From the NCBI GenBank assembly GCA_033239125.1, contig BSWB01000003.1, forward strand, positions 34,177,001 through 34,241,000: a DNA stretch of 64,000 nt, given 5' to 3'. The position numbers and the translations under genes are program-made. The notes below the pieces were generated by a model that was not told the DNA's origin, did not search any database, and was given only the letters and a program-made list of their open reading frames with translations. Of this stretch, positions 10,417-21,209 are shown piece by piece. Source of the stretch: Fagopyrum homotropicum. Taxonomy: Eukaryota; Streptophyta; Magnoliopsida; Caryophyllales; Polygonaceae. How positions within the stretch are numbered: position 1 is the stretch's first letter; every line of letters begins with the position of its first letter.

Positions 10417-13400
10417 GTGGAGGCGAATCATGTGGATCAAGGAGCAAAGCTATCACAAGCAGCTCAAACTCAAATCTTTTCTCTCAACACGGAGATTAAA
10501 GAGTTGAAGGAAGCCATAAAAACCAACTTTCCGAAGCAAAAGGAGCAAGATGTGGGTTATTTAGGCAACAACAATAACCACAACGGGAATGAGAATACGA
10601 ACCGCAACAACCGGAACAACAACCGGAATAATTGGAACAACAACAACAATAACCGGAACAACAATTGGAACAACAATAGGGGTTCAAACAACAACAATTG
10701 GCGCCCCAACCAACAAAATTCCGGTAATTCTTATTCTTCCAATTCAGGAAATTCACTAACTCCACCTTCCTCTTCTTCCACTCATTTGAAAAGCCAGGGG
10801 CAAACATCTAATGGTGGAAGTACTTTGGGGAAAGAGAAGCCCGATCCCATGTTGGAGACAATTTTGGGGAAGCTTCAAGGATTGGAGACTCGCATCATCA
10901 AGGTTGATGATCATATAACTAAGGTTGATAAAGCCCAAAAAGTTTTAGAAAACCAAATGTTTAGTCATGCGGAGGAAGTTCCTAGGAATCAAGGGAAACT
11001 TCCAGGAAAGACGGAGGACAACCCAAAAGGAAGGGTGATGGCAATCACAACTAGGAGCGGAGTGACAACTACTGACCCGCAGCCTAAATTTGTAGAAGTC
11101 CCCGTTGAGAAAGAGAAAGAAAAGGGGAAGGAGAAGGAAGATGTCTACGTTCCTCCTCCAGCTTACAAACCTCCCCTACCATTCCCGCAATCTAGAGAAA
11201 GAGCGCGTCTAGACAAGCAATTCGGTAAGTTTATTGAACTCATGAGCAAACTGCATATTAATATACCTTTCATTGATGCAATTGTAGGTATGCCGGCTTA
11301 TGGTAAGTTCCTAAAGGAGATCCTCTCTAACAAGAGGAAGCTAGAGGATTTTGGAGAGGTTAAGATGAGTTCGGATTCATCGGATCTCATCAAAACCATG
11401 AAAGAGAAGATACCCCTAAAGCTAAAGGATCCGGGGTCATTTTGTATTCCCATAGGAGTGGGAGATTTCACATATGATGCATTATGTGACTTGGGAGCAA
11501 GCGTGAGCATCATTCCGCTTGCCTTATGCAGGAAAATCGGTTTAGGCGATCCTAAACCGGTGAAGATGACGTTGTATATGGCGGATCGTTCCATAACTCG
11601 CCCCGTCGGTATAGTTGAAGAAGTTCCGGTCAAGCTAGATAAATTCTATGTTCCTATAGATTTTGTTGTGCTTGACATTCCTGCAGATAGTCCGGTTCCG
11701 ATCATTCTCGGAAGACCGTTTCTTGCAACATCTGGTTGCATAGTCGATTGCAAGAATGCTAGACTCGCCTTTGACATAGGAGAAGAGAAGGTAGAGTTCG
11801 TTCTTTCCACTTTGGTTAAGGAACCAGCCTTTGATGAGGATATATTCAATATCCAAGACGAAGGGCTATCTAGAGAGGAGGTAAGTGCTATTCTCTTCAA
11901 AGATCCTTTGCAAAAAGTTATTTCTATGAGCTTAATGGATATAGGGGAAGAAGAGGAGTGCAATGAGGCAATTGAAGCCTTAGAAACACAAGAAGAAGTG
12001 TGTGAAGAAGAGTTTGAGAAATTCCACGATAAGGCAGAAAATGTACGAATCCACGGTCAGACGGCCTATTCCACGGCCGTGGATTTCACCAACGAAAGCA
12101 TGGAGCACTCCAGAGGGTTACACGGCCGTGGAGGAAACAGAGCCACCGTATTTACTTTCCATGCCCAAAATCACGGCCGTGGAGAAGGCAGGGATGCTGT
12201 AATTTTGGGTGAGTTCGAAGATATTTGTGTCTCTTCTACAACTTCTCTTGATTCTTCTCCAACACCTTCTACATCCTTGGACACTTCTAAGGAAGCATCG
12301 GATGCTCCTCAAGAGCCATTGGAAACTCCGATAGTGATGGAATTGAAACCACTTCCAACACATCTAAGGTACGCATTTCTTGGACCTAATTCTACCTTTC
12401 CGGTAATTGTTTGTTCCGATTTGAGTATAGATGAACATAGTAAGCTTATGGTTGTCCTTAAGAAACATAGGAAAGCCTTAGGATATACTATAGAGGACTT
12501 AGTAGGAATCAAACCTTCCCTATGCATGCATAAGATTTTAATGGAAGAGGACTTTAGAACTTCACGACAACCTCAAAGGCGGTTAAATCCGACCATGAAG
12601 GAGGTTGTCAAAAAGGAAATTCTTAAGCTACTTGATGCAGGTATCATCTATCCTATCTCCGATAGCAAGTGGGTGAGTCCCGTACAAGTGGTTCCAAAGA
12701 AGGGAGGAATGATGGTCATCACCAACAAAAACAATGAGCTCATTCCTACACGAACCGTAACAGGATGGCGGATGTGCATAGACTACCGCAAGCTAAACAA
12801 CGCGACGAGGAAGGATCACTTCCCACTACCCTTCATCGATCAAATGGTTGAAAGGTTAGCACAACATTCACACTTTTGCTATCTTGACGGTTATAGTGGT
12901 TTCTTTCAGATTCCGATACACCCGGATGATCAAGAGAAGACCACATTCACATGCCCGTGGGGTACGTTTGCCTATAGGAGGATGCCGTTCGGGCTTTGCA
13001 ACGCCCCAGCCACCTTTCAAAGGTGCATGATGGCCATCTTCTCGGAATATATAGAGGAAATCATGGAGGTTTTTATGGATGACTTCTCCGTTTATGGTTC
13101 CTCTTTTGATAATTGCCTTTCTAACCTTGCTCTTGTGTTACAAAGGTGTGAAGACACTAACCTAGTTCTTAATTGGGAGAAGTGTCAATTCATGCTGAAG
13201 GAAGGCATTGTATTAGGATACTTAATCTCTAGTAGAGGGATTGAGGTGGATAAAGCTAAGATAGAGACAATAGAAAAGCTTCCTCCCCCAACTTCGGTGA
13301 AAGGGATAAAAAGTTTTCTAGGACATGCTGGATTTTATAGGCGTTTGATAAAGGATTTCTCTAAAATATCAAAGCCGCTAACTAATCTATTGATGAAGGA

Positions 13401-15171
13401 TGCAGTTTTTGATTTTTCGCAGGAATGCTTAGATGCGTTTAATATGATTCGGGAAGCTCTAATTTCAGCTCCGATTATCCAACCTCCGGATTGGAATCTT
13501 CCCTTTGAGGTTATGTGTGACGCAAGTGACGTAGCTATAGGAGCTGTTCTTGGACAAAGAAAGGAAGGGCGAACCCATGCTATCTACTACGCTAGCAAGA
13601 CGCTAGATGAAGCGCAGCTCAACTACGCCACTACCGAAAAAGAGTTCTTAGCTATTGTATATGCAATTGATAAATTTTGCTCTTATCTTGTAGGTGCAAA
13701 GGTGATTGTATACACAGATCATGCTGCAATCCGATATCTCCTTGCAAAGAAGGATGCGAAGCCAAGGCTAATTAGATGGATTCTTCTCCTACAAGAATTC
13801 GATCTAGAGATCCGCGACAAGAAGGGTTCGGACAATTCTGTTGCGGATCATTTGAGTCGTCTAACACATCTAGAGGACGACCACCTACCTATAGATGACT
13901 CCTTTCCAGACGAGCATTTACATATCATCGAGGAGTGCATCGATCTGATCACCAAAGGTAACGAACCATGGTTTGCTAATTTTGTTAACTATTTGGTTTG
14001 TCAGGAATTACCGCCCGGATTATCCTACGTACAAAGAAAGAAGTTCTTTAAGGATGTTCGGGAATACTTTTGGAATGAACCTCTCCTCTTTAAGAGAGGT
14101 CCGGATGGCATTATTCGGCGATGTATGCCGGAAGATGAGATGCAAAGTGTCATCCTCCATTGTCATTCACTACCTTGTGGAGGACACGCTAGTTCGAACA
14201 AGACTAGCGCTAAGGTATTGCAATCTGGATTCTTTTGGCCTACTCTATTTAAAGATGTGCAAACCTTTGTTTCCTGCTGCGATGCTTGTCAAAGAACAAG
14301 AAATATATCTAGGAGGAATGAGATGCCTCTCAACAACATCCAAGAGGTGGAGATCTTTGACGTTTGGGGAGTAGACTTCATGGGACCTTTCCCATCATCT
14401 TGTGGTAACCAATACATACTTTTAGCAGTTGATTATGTTTCAAGATGGGTTGAAGCGATTGCCTCTCCCACCAATGATGCCATGGTAGTGGTTAAGTTCT
14501 TTAACAAGACCATCTTCCCACGATTTGGGACACCACGGACCATCATTAGTGATGGAGGCTCTCACTTCATTGCCCGGCGCTTTGAAGCTCTCTTAGCTAA
14601 GTCTGGGGTGACTCACAAGATCGCCACCCCTTATCATCCACAAACTAGTGAACAAGTGGAGATCTCAAACCGGGAGATCAAAGGAATCCTAGAGAAGACG
14701 GTTTCAAGAACTAGGAAGGATTGGTCTTTGAAGCTAGATGATGCATTCTGGGCGTACCGGACTGCGTATAAGACTCCCATCGGAACTACACCATACAACC
14801 TTGTGTATGGGAAGTCTTTCCATTTACCGGTAGAGTTGGAGCACAAGGCGTTTTGGGCAATCAAGTGGTTGAACTTCAGCATGAAGGAAGCGGGAGAGAA
14901 GCGTCTCTTGGACCTTAATGTGCTTGAAGAACTTCGCTTGAACGCTTACGAAAACGCCAAGATCTATAAAGAAAGAGCGAAGCGTTGGCATGATAAGCAT
15001 ATCATCCCAAAGGACCTCAAAGAAGGAGATCAAGTTCTCCTCTTCAATTCAAGGCTTCGTCTCTTTCCAAGTAAGCTTAAATCTCGTTGGACCGGACCTT
15101 TTCTAATCAAACGTATTTTTCCCATGGTGCAGTTGAAGTATGGGGTGAAACGGGCGGATGCTTTAAGGTGA
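10417..15171 (+). CDS. pol: Element B gag C-terminus, protease, reverse transcriptase, RNase H and integrase
   Basis: This frame is open for 1584 codons from the first Met after the nonsense codon. Counted from the gag start at 9334, an Asn-rich stretch lies at about 410-470 with no CCHC knuckle. The protease has DLGA with its Asp at 719. Reverse transcriptase carries FMDD (Asp 1249 and 1250), and RNase H starts at CDASD (Asp 1396) and includes YTDHAA and DHLSRL. The integrase has an HHCC zinc domain and the catalytic triad D1681, D1740, E1776 (35 residues between the last two), then a GPF end. No chromodomain is seen. The frame ends in PMVQLKYG, whereas the conserved C-terminus (VNGQRLKKY) continues in another frame to 15242. 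The protease-RT linker contains three palindromes (12069, 12119, 12171). Confidence 0.95.
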   Translation: MEANHVDQGAKLSQAAQTQIFSLNTEIKELKEAIKTNFPKQKEQDVGYLGNNNNHNGNENTNRNNRNNNRNNWNNNNNNRNNNWNNNRGSNNNNWRPNQQNSGNSYSSNSGNSLTPPSSSSTHLKSQGQTSNGGSTLGKEKPDPMLETILGKLQGLETRIIKVDDHITKVDKAQKVLENQMFSHAEEVPRNQGKLPGKTEDNPKGRVMAITTRSGVTTTDPQPKFVEVPVEKEKEKGKEKEDVYVPPPAYKPPLPFPQSRERARLDKQFGKFIELMSKLHINIPFIDAIVGMPAYGKFLKEILSNKRKLEDFGEVKMSSDSSDLIKTMKEKIPLKLKDPGSFCIPIGVGDFTYDALCDLGASVSIIPLALCRKIGLGDPKPVKMTLYMADRSITRPVGIVEEVPVKLDKFYVPIDFVVLDIPADSPVPIILGRPFLATSGCIVDCKNARLAFDIGEEKVEFVLSTLVKEPAFDEDIFNIQDEGLSREEVSAILFKDPLQKVISMSLMDIGEEEECNEAIEALETQEEVCEEEFEKFHDKAENVRIHGQTAYSTAVDFTNESMEHSRGLHGRGGNRATVFTFHAQNHGRGEGRDAVILGEFEDICVSSTTSLDSSPTPSTSLDTSKEASDAPQEPLETPIVMELKPLPTHLRYAFLGPNSTFPVIVCSDLSIDEHSKLMVVLKKHRKALGYTIEDLVGIKPSLCMHKILMEEDFRTSRQPQRRLNPTMKEVVKKEILKLLDAGIIYPISDSKWVSPVQVVPKKGGMMVITNKNNELIPTRTVTGWRMCIDYRKLNNATRKDHFPLPFIDQMVERLAQHSHFCYLDGYSGFFQIPIHPDDQEKTTFTCPWGTFAYRRMPFGLCNAPATFQRCMMAIFSEYIEEIMEVFMDDFSVYGSSFDNCLSNLALVLQRCEDTNLVLNWEKCQFMLKEGIVLGYLISSRGIEVDKAKIETIEKLPPPTSVKGIKSFLGHAGFYRRLIKDFSKISKPLTNLLMKDAVFDFSQECLDAFNMIREALISAPIIQPPDWNLPFEVMCDASDVAIGAVLGQRKEGRTHAIYYASKTLDEAQLNYATTEKEFLAIVYAIDKFCSYLVGAKVIVYTDHAAIRYLLAKKDAKPRLIRWILLLQEFDLEIRDKKGSDNSVADHLSRLTHLEDDHLPIDDSFPDEHLHIIEECIDLITKGNEPWFANFVNYLVCQELPPGLSYVQRKKFFKDVREYFWNEPLLFKRGPDGIIRRCMPEDEMQSVILHCHSLPCGGHASSNKTSAKVLQSGFFWPTLFKDVQTFVSCCDACQRTRNISRRNEMPLNNIQEVEIFDVWGVDFMGPFPSSCGNQYILLAVDYVSRWVEAIASPTNDAMVVVKFFNKTIFPRFGTPRTIISDGGSHFIARRFEALLAKSGVTHKIATPYHPQTSEQVEISNREIKGILEKTVSRTRKDWSLKLDDAFWAYRTAYKTPIGTTPYNLVYGKSFHLPVELEHKAFWAIKWLNFSMKEAGEKRLLDLNVLEELRLNAYENAKIYKERAKRWHDKHIIPKDLKEGDQVLLFNSRLRLFPSKLKSRWTGPFLIKRIFPMVQLKYGVKRADALR

Positions 15172-16069
15172 ACGGTCAACGACTCAAGAAGTATACACCG
15201 GAACTCCAAGCTGAAGAGTTCGCGCCCACCGCACTCGAATAAGTGCGAATTTGGTCTAGCTACGGACCTTAAAGAAAGCGCTTCTTGGGAGGCAACCCAA
15301 GGTATTGCACTTACGTTTTTGTTTTTGATTCATAGACTAGTTTAGTTTAGATGTTTTGCATTGTTTTGCCTTCGATGCCTTCCGGTATGTTCGTGTTTTT
15401 GGATGTAGGAACAGTGGAAAAGAAAAGGGGAAGGAAAAACTTGAAGAAAATTGACGAAACTTGGACTTTGGAGCATTACAGAGAGTTCCACGGCCTAAAC
15501 CACGGTCGTGACAGCTACAATGACCGTAATTTTCAAAAGCCTGAGAAAAATCACCAAAACCACGGTTCCGTACATTTCCACGGCCGTGGAACCCCCCGAT
15601 AGACCGTGATTTTCAAAAATTTTTACGGCCACCATATAAACCACGTTTCTTCACAAAACGCACCACAAAACCCAAAACCACGCCCAAATCGCCGATTCCA
15701 CTCCCCCTCTCTCAAATCCTCATTCGTTAATCGTTTTTGACGATTCTTTAGCCAAAACTGAAGCAAATCCAATCACCAACAAGATCCAAGCAACGATTCG
15801 AGCGGCAAATCACCGAAGAAGCCACAATTTGGATTCCAAAATCCGAAAACCTAGGTTTTTGGTTCTTTCTCTATCTTTGTCGATTCGGCTTCGTTTTTGC
15901 TAGTATTTTTAGGAGAACTGATTGGAATTGGACTGAAATTGGTTTAGGACTGCTTGCTGCTGAGTTTGGTGAATTTCTGTTGGATTTTGAGAAATCACGT
16001 GCCGAACCACGGTTCCTGGACATTCCACGGCCGTGGAACCCTTAGAACATACCGTGATTTTCAGCAGTA
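15172..16069 (+). other. Element B spacer between pol and env-position ORF
   Basis: After the out-of-frame conserved pol C-terminus (ending at TAA, about 15240) this stretch contains no convincing coding frame. It holds a cluster of CACGGCCGTGG-type motifs from about 15487 to 15607, including the perfect 16-bp palindrome at 15576-15591. A TATA-like CATATAAAC follows at about 15633, and another palindrome pair (16026 and nearby) lies just before the env-position ATG. An 83-codon frame at 15351-15602 spans the motif cluster and has no recognised domain. Confidence 0.65.
15487..15641 (+). promoter_or_regulatory. Candidate internal promoter upstream of element B env-position ORF
   Basis: The order is CACGGCC..GGTCGTG motifs, the perfect palindrome TTCCACGGCCGTGGAA at 15576-15591, then ACCGTGATTTT and a TATA-like CATATAAAC about 45 bp further on. 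This copies the arrangement in the LTR (palindrome cluster, then TATA at 8095). The env-position ATG lies about 430 bp downstream. Promoter activity is inferred from this layout and is not proven. Confidence 0.45.
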
Positions 16070-17562
16070 ATGGATTTTGTAAGGAGAGTGTCTGGTAGAA
16101 ACAAGGATAAGAACAAAAAGAGGAAAGGAAACGATGCTTCCTCCTCTAGAGCACCACCCACCGAGCCTCCATCACCTCCATCATCACCATCACCACCTCC
16201 CCCTAGGATCCCCACTATCCATGAGGATCATCTTGATGCCTTAGAAAGGATCGAGAAGCGAGCTGTTATTGGACCTAGGTATCTACTGCTTGAGGAGTTA
16301 GAGCCTCTACATGTGATAGGAGATCTCACATGGCTTTTAGATAGAGCCGGCTTAGTCATCTTCTCCGCTATTCGAGAGGATGCTTACGAGGAGATTACTA
16401 GAGAGTTTGTAGTCTCTTTCGAGCATAGCCATGTTGACAGGACCGTTTCTTTCCGGCTGATGGAAGAAACTATGAATTCTCCATTAGGGAGTTTGGAGCC
16501 TTCTTTGGGTTCCATGAGACCTTCAATGGTCGTTTCCCCAGTGGCGTGTACGCCAAGGATTTCTGGGAGGAGATCGCGATGGTATATGCTAGTGAGGACC
16601 GCTGGCAGCCAGCTGATACCAAGGCTAGGTTGATGTATCACCTAGCCTTGAAGATTGCTCATAGGGTGCTTTTTGAGTGTCTCTTCCCTAGGACGAAGAC
16701 GCCTCAGAAAATCAAGACAGACGAGCTTTTCCTTCTCTACTGTATGTTATACGGTAGACCTGCTAACTGCGCCACCCTCTTAGCTGCTACTATGAGCAAG
16801 CTAAAGAATAAGAGGGCTGGTAACATTGGATACGGTGGGATGGTCACCCACCTTGCTAGATAGTTAGGGGTAGATTTCTCAGCATGTACACGTATTGCAC
16901 CATATGCTGCTATGCCTTGGGAGAGTAGGACAGGGAGAGGGATATAGTGGCTTTCCGAGTATTCCATTATGGCTGGACGCCATAACTGGAAGGCGACGTT
17001 CGCTGCCATACATGCGAACAGATTAGTAGCCCCTCCTTACGTTCCACCACCACCAGTTGTAGAGGAGGAGGAGATGAGAGGAGGAGATGATTATGAGGGA
17101 GGAGGAGGAGCTAATCATGACTTTGGTACATTCCCGGATCAGCTGGATGCAGTTCCCGACATGCCTAGACGTTTTCCCCGTCCCGCTAGAGCTTCAGGAT
17201 CATCCTCTCGCCGTGCTAGTGTGAGCAAGAGGCCTACTTGGATGGCGGATCCTCCTTCATGGTACAACACTCAGCCGGATTGGATGGGAGCTCCACCGCC
17301 TTGGCATGCACAGCCGCCACCTGCACCAGCACCTTCATATGCACCGACGTGGTACAACCAGCCGCCTGGTTGGTACGAGCAGCTGCCAGAGTGGGCTACC
17401 GACCATTCCGATAGGGTTGGAGCATTGGAGATTCGTGCTGATGCTAGGGATGCACGGGCCGACGATCTTGACCACATGATGAGAGATGTTTACCGTCAGC
17501 AGTTCGGGCGGCACTATGATCCCGGCTTCTCCCCATTTCCACCACTGCCTCCACTTCAGTGA
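16070..17562 (+). pseudogene. Element B env-position ORF, broken
   Basis: The start MDFVRRVSGR is shared with C and D. The N-terminus is basic (KNKKRKG, a possible nuclear localisation signal) and Ser/Pro-rich. A conserved globular region follows (GPRYLLLEEL, WLLDRAGLVIFSAIRED, then KARLMYHLALKIAHRV, IGYGGMVTHLAR). The tail is rich in Trp, Tyr and Pro (WYNQPPGWYEQ). The frame is broken by a one-base shift near 16462, a TAG at about 16861 and a TAG near 16945, and an internal segment of about 28 residues present in C is lost. It resembles the uncharacterised Athila ORF family rather than a classical envelope: I see no clear signal peptide or membrane segment. Function is unknown. Confidence 0.75.
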
Positions 17563-18923
17563 TGACGTTTGATGATCGACCGTTTTAGCCGCTCCACCAC
17601 CATTTTGTGAGTTCTTTTTCTTTCTTTCTTTTTCTTCTTTTTCTTTTTGAACATTAGGGACAATGTTTGTTCCAAGTATGGGGTGGGGTGTGACTAATAG
17701 TTTGTAATAACTCTTACTCACTTTATATGCTTCTATCGAGACTACCTTGCATGTTCATTCTATTGTTACACGTTTTATTATTGCATTGCATGAAAAAGCT
17801 TTTGAAAAACCCATAAAAATTGAAAAATTTTGAAAATTTTGTGCTTCTAAGGATAGAGATGATTTCTATGATAATCACCACTTGTGAATTGAGTTTTGAT
17901 GACAATCGCATGCTTAAACAAATAGTGAGTTGAAAAGAAATTGAATGAGTTGATTATTCCTCTTTTGCAAATTTCATAATGTGATGAATGTTACTTAAAT
18001 CATATTGAGAAATCAAGGTTGAAATCACATGATAAGTTCTTATACTTCTTTTTGAGATGATTAAGGCACTTCGATTTTCTTTCTTCTTTCTTGGATCATT
18101 AGCCCCTCATTGAAATAATGGCCTCCTTTACCTATCCGGGAATTTGGAGGAGTTGATATTTGGCATGTTTGATGTGGGAGGGCCATGAAAGCAATTATTT
18201 GCATTCAAAAGAATAGAAAGAAATTATAGGTTTGGGGAAGTCAATCATGACGATGAGTAACTCGGCACCATTCACATAGCCGGGTGTTTGTGTCTTGCCA
18301 AAGTCGGATTGAGCGATATTCCTAGCGGATTATGGTATGTGCACCAAGGGTTTGAGGCATCTCGAAAAATTGAGAAACGCCAATCTCCTAGGCTTCGGTT
18401 TTTGTGCACCTCTATCCATAACTCCAAAAGTAAAGTCAAAAAATGAATTGAAAAGAAGAGAGCGAAGCTCTAAGTTGAAAGTGCTGCAGAAACCGCAAGA
18501 GAAAAAGAGAAGAGTTAGTTATCCACTTTCCCGGATTCATGCACCACATTCCTTAAAGTTTTCCTTCCCTTTCCGTATTCTAGACCTTGTTTGAAAGTCC
18601 TTAAGATCAAGAGAATGATATATGACTTGGTGATCTAAATTGAAGTTTCTTATGATTGATTTTGATAATGTTTGAAGGTTATGATGTTTACATGGAAGTT
18701 TGATTAATTTATGAGCTTTCTTTACTCTTTACTCTTTGATTATGTGTATGAAAGTCCTATAAACGAATGAAGCAAGATTTGAGAATGATCTATTGATTAG
18801 AAAGCACATTCATCTAAAAGAAGTTTTGCTTTGAGAATGTACACATATTTCATCCTAACTTGAGTTTTAAAGATTTTGAAAGACCTTGCTTAGGGACAAG
18901 CAAGTGGCAAGTATGGGGCTATT
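17563..18923 (+). other. Element B 3' untranslated region with two polypurine-like tracts
   Basis: Non-coding and AT-rich. A motif TTAGGGACAATG..CAAGTATGGGG at about 17654-17689 directly follows the env-position ORF. A near copy, TTAGGGACAAGC..CAAGTATGGGG, lies at 18890-18920 just before the 3' LTR and is the expected polypurine tract for plus-strand priming. An 85-codon frame at 18337-18594 has no recognisable domain. Strong stretches such as ACTCGGCACCATTCACATAG are shared with elements A, C and D, which shows this region is conserved across the family. Confidence 0.7.
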
Positions 18924-20519
18924 TGTTAGCATGAAATATTGTGATATTTTAGGCACGTTTTCTAAGTGTATTTTATCCATATTGGTGGTCATTGATGAAG
19001 CATTGAAGCAATTGTGAGTTAGTTTATCTATATTGTCGATATAGAGGTCTACATAAACTTTGTGTTGATTGTAGGAAATTAAGAGCTAAAACCGGATGAA
19101 TCAAGGGAGAATGGAGATGGATTGAGCATGTCCAAGGATTGAGGACATCACTAGGAGCTAAGGAAGATGTTAAGTTGAAGAATGACACAAGACAAAGGAG
19201 AATTACGAGCTACTTGTGTTCCACGCCCTAAAATACGGCCGTACTAGAGTCCACGCTCTAAACCACGGCCGTGGAACTTTGGCAACACCAGCGTGGAGCA
19301 TTCCAGCAAGTTACACGGTCGTGGAAGTTGTGACAAACCGTGATGAACTTCCACGCTCTAAACCACGGGCGTGGAATCTTAAGAAACCGTGATTCTGACG
19401 ATATTTTACGCAATATTTTAAGCCACGATCTACTACGCACATGGGCCGAAGACACATTTCATCCAGCCCTATAAAAAGACGGAAGGAAAGAGATTCCGTC
19501 ACCTTCGCTACCTCGCTTACACCTCCGCTTAGACTTTGCCTACACTTATTGCACGTGCCTAGGGTTTCAAGTAGGAAGTGTGGAGATTGCTATTTCGCAA
19601 CGGGATTTGCAAAGAGTTGAAGAATTGGAAGCTACGCTTTATCCTTAGGTTTGATTAGAAGACGGATTGACATCCCGTTCTTTGTTCTTATCAAGGATTG
19701 TGATTGTTTGTGTTATTCTGAATCTAATTACATCATTGTTCTTGTTTGTGGATTTGAGATTTATTCAAGGTTTTCGAAGGTTTTCATCTTTCATTCTTTT
19801 AAATCTTGAATTTGATATCATAATGACTGTTGTTGGCTAAAACCCTTTAGCAATTCTAAGGTGAAGGGTTGATAGTTGTGGCTTAGATGATGATAGATCG
19901 ATCGTAATTTGATTGGACTCTGAGAGTTAGAGAGAATCGTCGACGCACCAAAATCACGGTGTGTTCTTGAGTTCCACGGCCGTGGAATCTCAAGATCCAC
20001 CCGTAATTTCCCTCAGTTTACGAACCTTGCTTTTACTTTAATCCAAAGTTAAAGATTTGTTTTAACTTAGTCTTGTCTTGCCTTTTCTAGGTGGTAGTGA
20101 AGCCTCAACAACCTCTACCTCGATTTCGAGTGTCACAACCTTAATCGGTTTAGTTAGTCTTGATCCTTGGATTACAAGTTTGAGTATTTGATATTAATTC
20201 TTGGGTAAAATGGGAGAGTGGGTATGTTTTGTAACCATGAGCATATAAAGGGCCCCAAGTTAATAATGGGTACAAAATAGGCCCCTCTAATTTATATAAA
20301 AAAGATTTATTAAAATAAAAGGAGGATATAAAAGGAAATCAGAATATCTTTCTCTCTCCATTTATTAAGCAACTAATTATTACAAAACAGGAAAGTAAAT
20401 ATCTTTATCTCTCCATTTATTAAGATAATCAAAATATCTCCATTTATTAATGAAATCAAAATATTTTCCGGATTCTTCGTCCTTTCCAACTTGTGTTCAT
20501 CCATGGCGACGATATTGAG

Positions 20520-20880
20520 ATTTCCGCAGGAACATGTGTACATAATCGTCTGAAACTGCAAACATATGTACATATATAATTAATCAGTAACATTTTCGCA
20601 GGAAAAAATGTACATAATCACTAGAGACTGCAAACATATGTACATGCAAACACAAAAACTGTACATATTCTAATCGACATCATGTTATATGTACACACAA
20701 AATATGTTTTCGTATCATCAAACCCCTATCCAAATGTACACGAACTGCATATTTAGTACATATATAGTTATTTAGTAATATTTTCCCAGCATCATATGTA
20801 CATATGTACATAGTCAGCAACATATGCATAATCAGCAACATATGTACATAATCAACAGCATATGTACATAATCAACCCAT
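20520..20880. repeat. Degenerate short repeats rich in ATATGTACATAATCA within the MULE
   Basis: At least eight occurrences of ATGTACATA or close variants occur here. The best ordered part (about 20809-20877) has three to four units of AGCAACATATGTACATAATC-like sequence. GTACAT is nearly self-complementary. The origin is unclear: it could be a subterminal protein-binding array or simple low-complexity sequence. Confidence 0.6.
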
Positions 20881-21209
20881 ATCCGAATATATCATACCTG
20901 GCTATGGCGACTGAAGCTAATCCCGGCTTGCTCACCGTCGAACGCCCTCCACCGCTAGCCGCAGACATCGTTGTTGCTCTTGATCTCTTGTTCTTCGTGA
21001 ACTTGAACTTGAGGCGGTTGTTTAGGATAGCACGACTCCACCTCGTTCTCCCTCTCGCCGCAATCGCCAAAACACGATCTACGGCCTCCCGCACAGCACG
21101 ACCTCGGCGTAGAGCCGATGTCGACGAAGAAGAGGGGTTGAGTCGTCGAAATATCGAATCGATTATACTTTGGCGGGGTTCGAAATTATGGGCGATCTCA
21201 TCAGGCTAA
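20862..21209 (+). other. GC-rich segment in the MULE with unassigned open frames on both strands
   Basis: The base composition changes sharply at about 20900 from AT-rich to GC-rich and back at about 21350. A 115-codon frame on the plus strand and an 80-codon frame on the minus strand overlap here. Neither shows a domain I recognise. Such an island is typical of a host gene fragment carried by a Pack-MULE, but the source gene cannot be named from the sequence. It is not claimed as a functional gene. Confidence 0.4.

Noticed and set aside
12040..12190. Palindrome series in the protease-RT linker considered as a CRISPR-like array
   Set aside because: Units are 12-16 bp, irregularly spaced, in a coding region of a plant retrotransposon. 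CRISPR arrays do not occur here.
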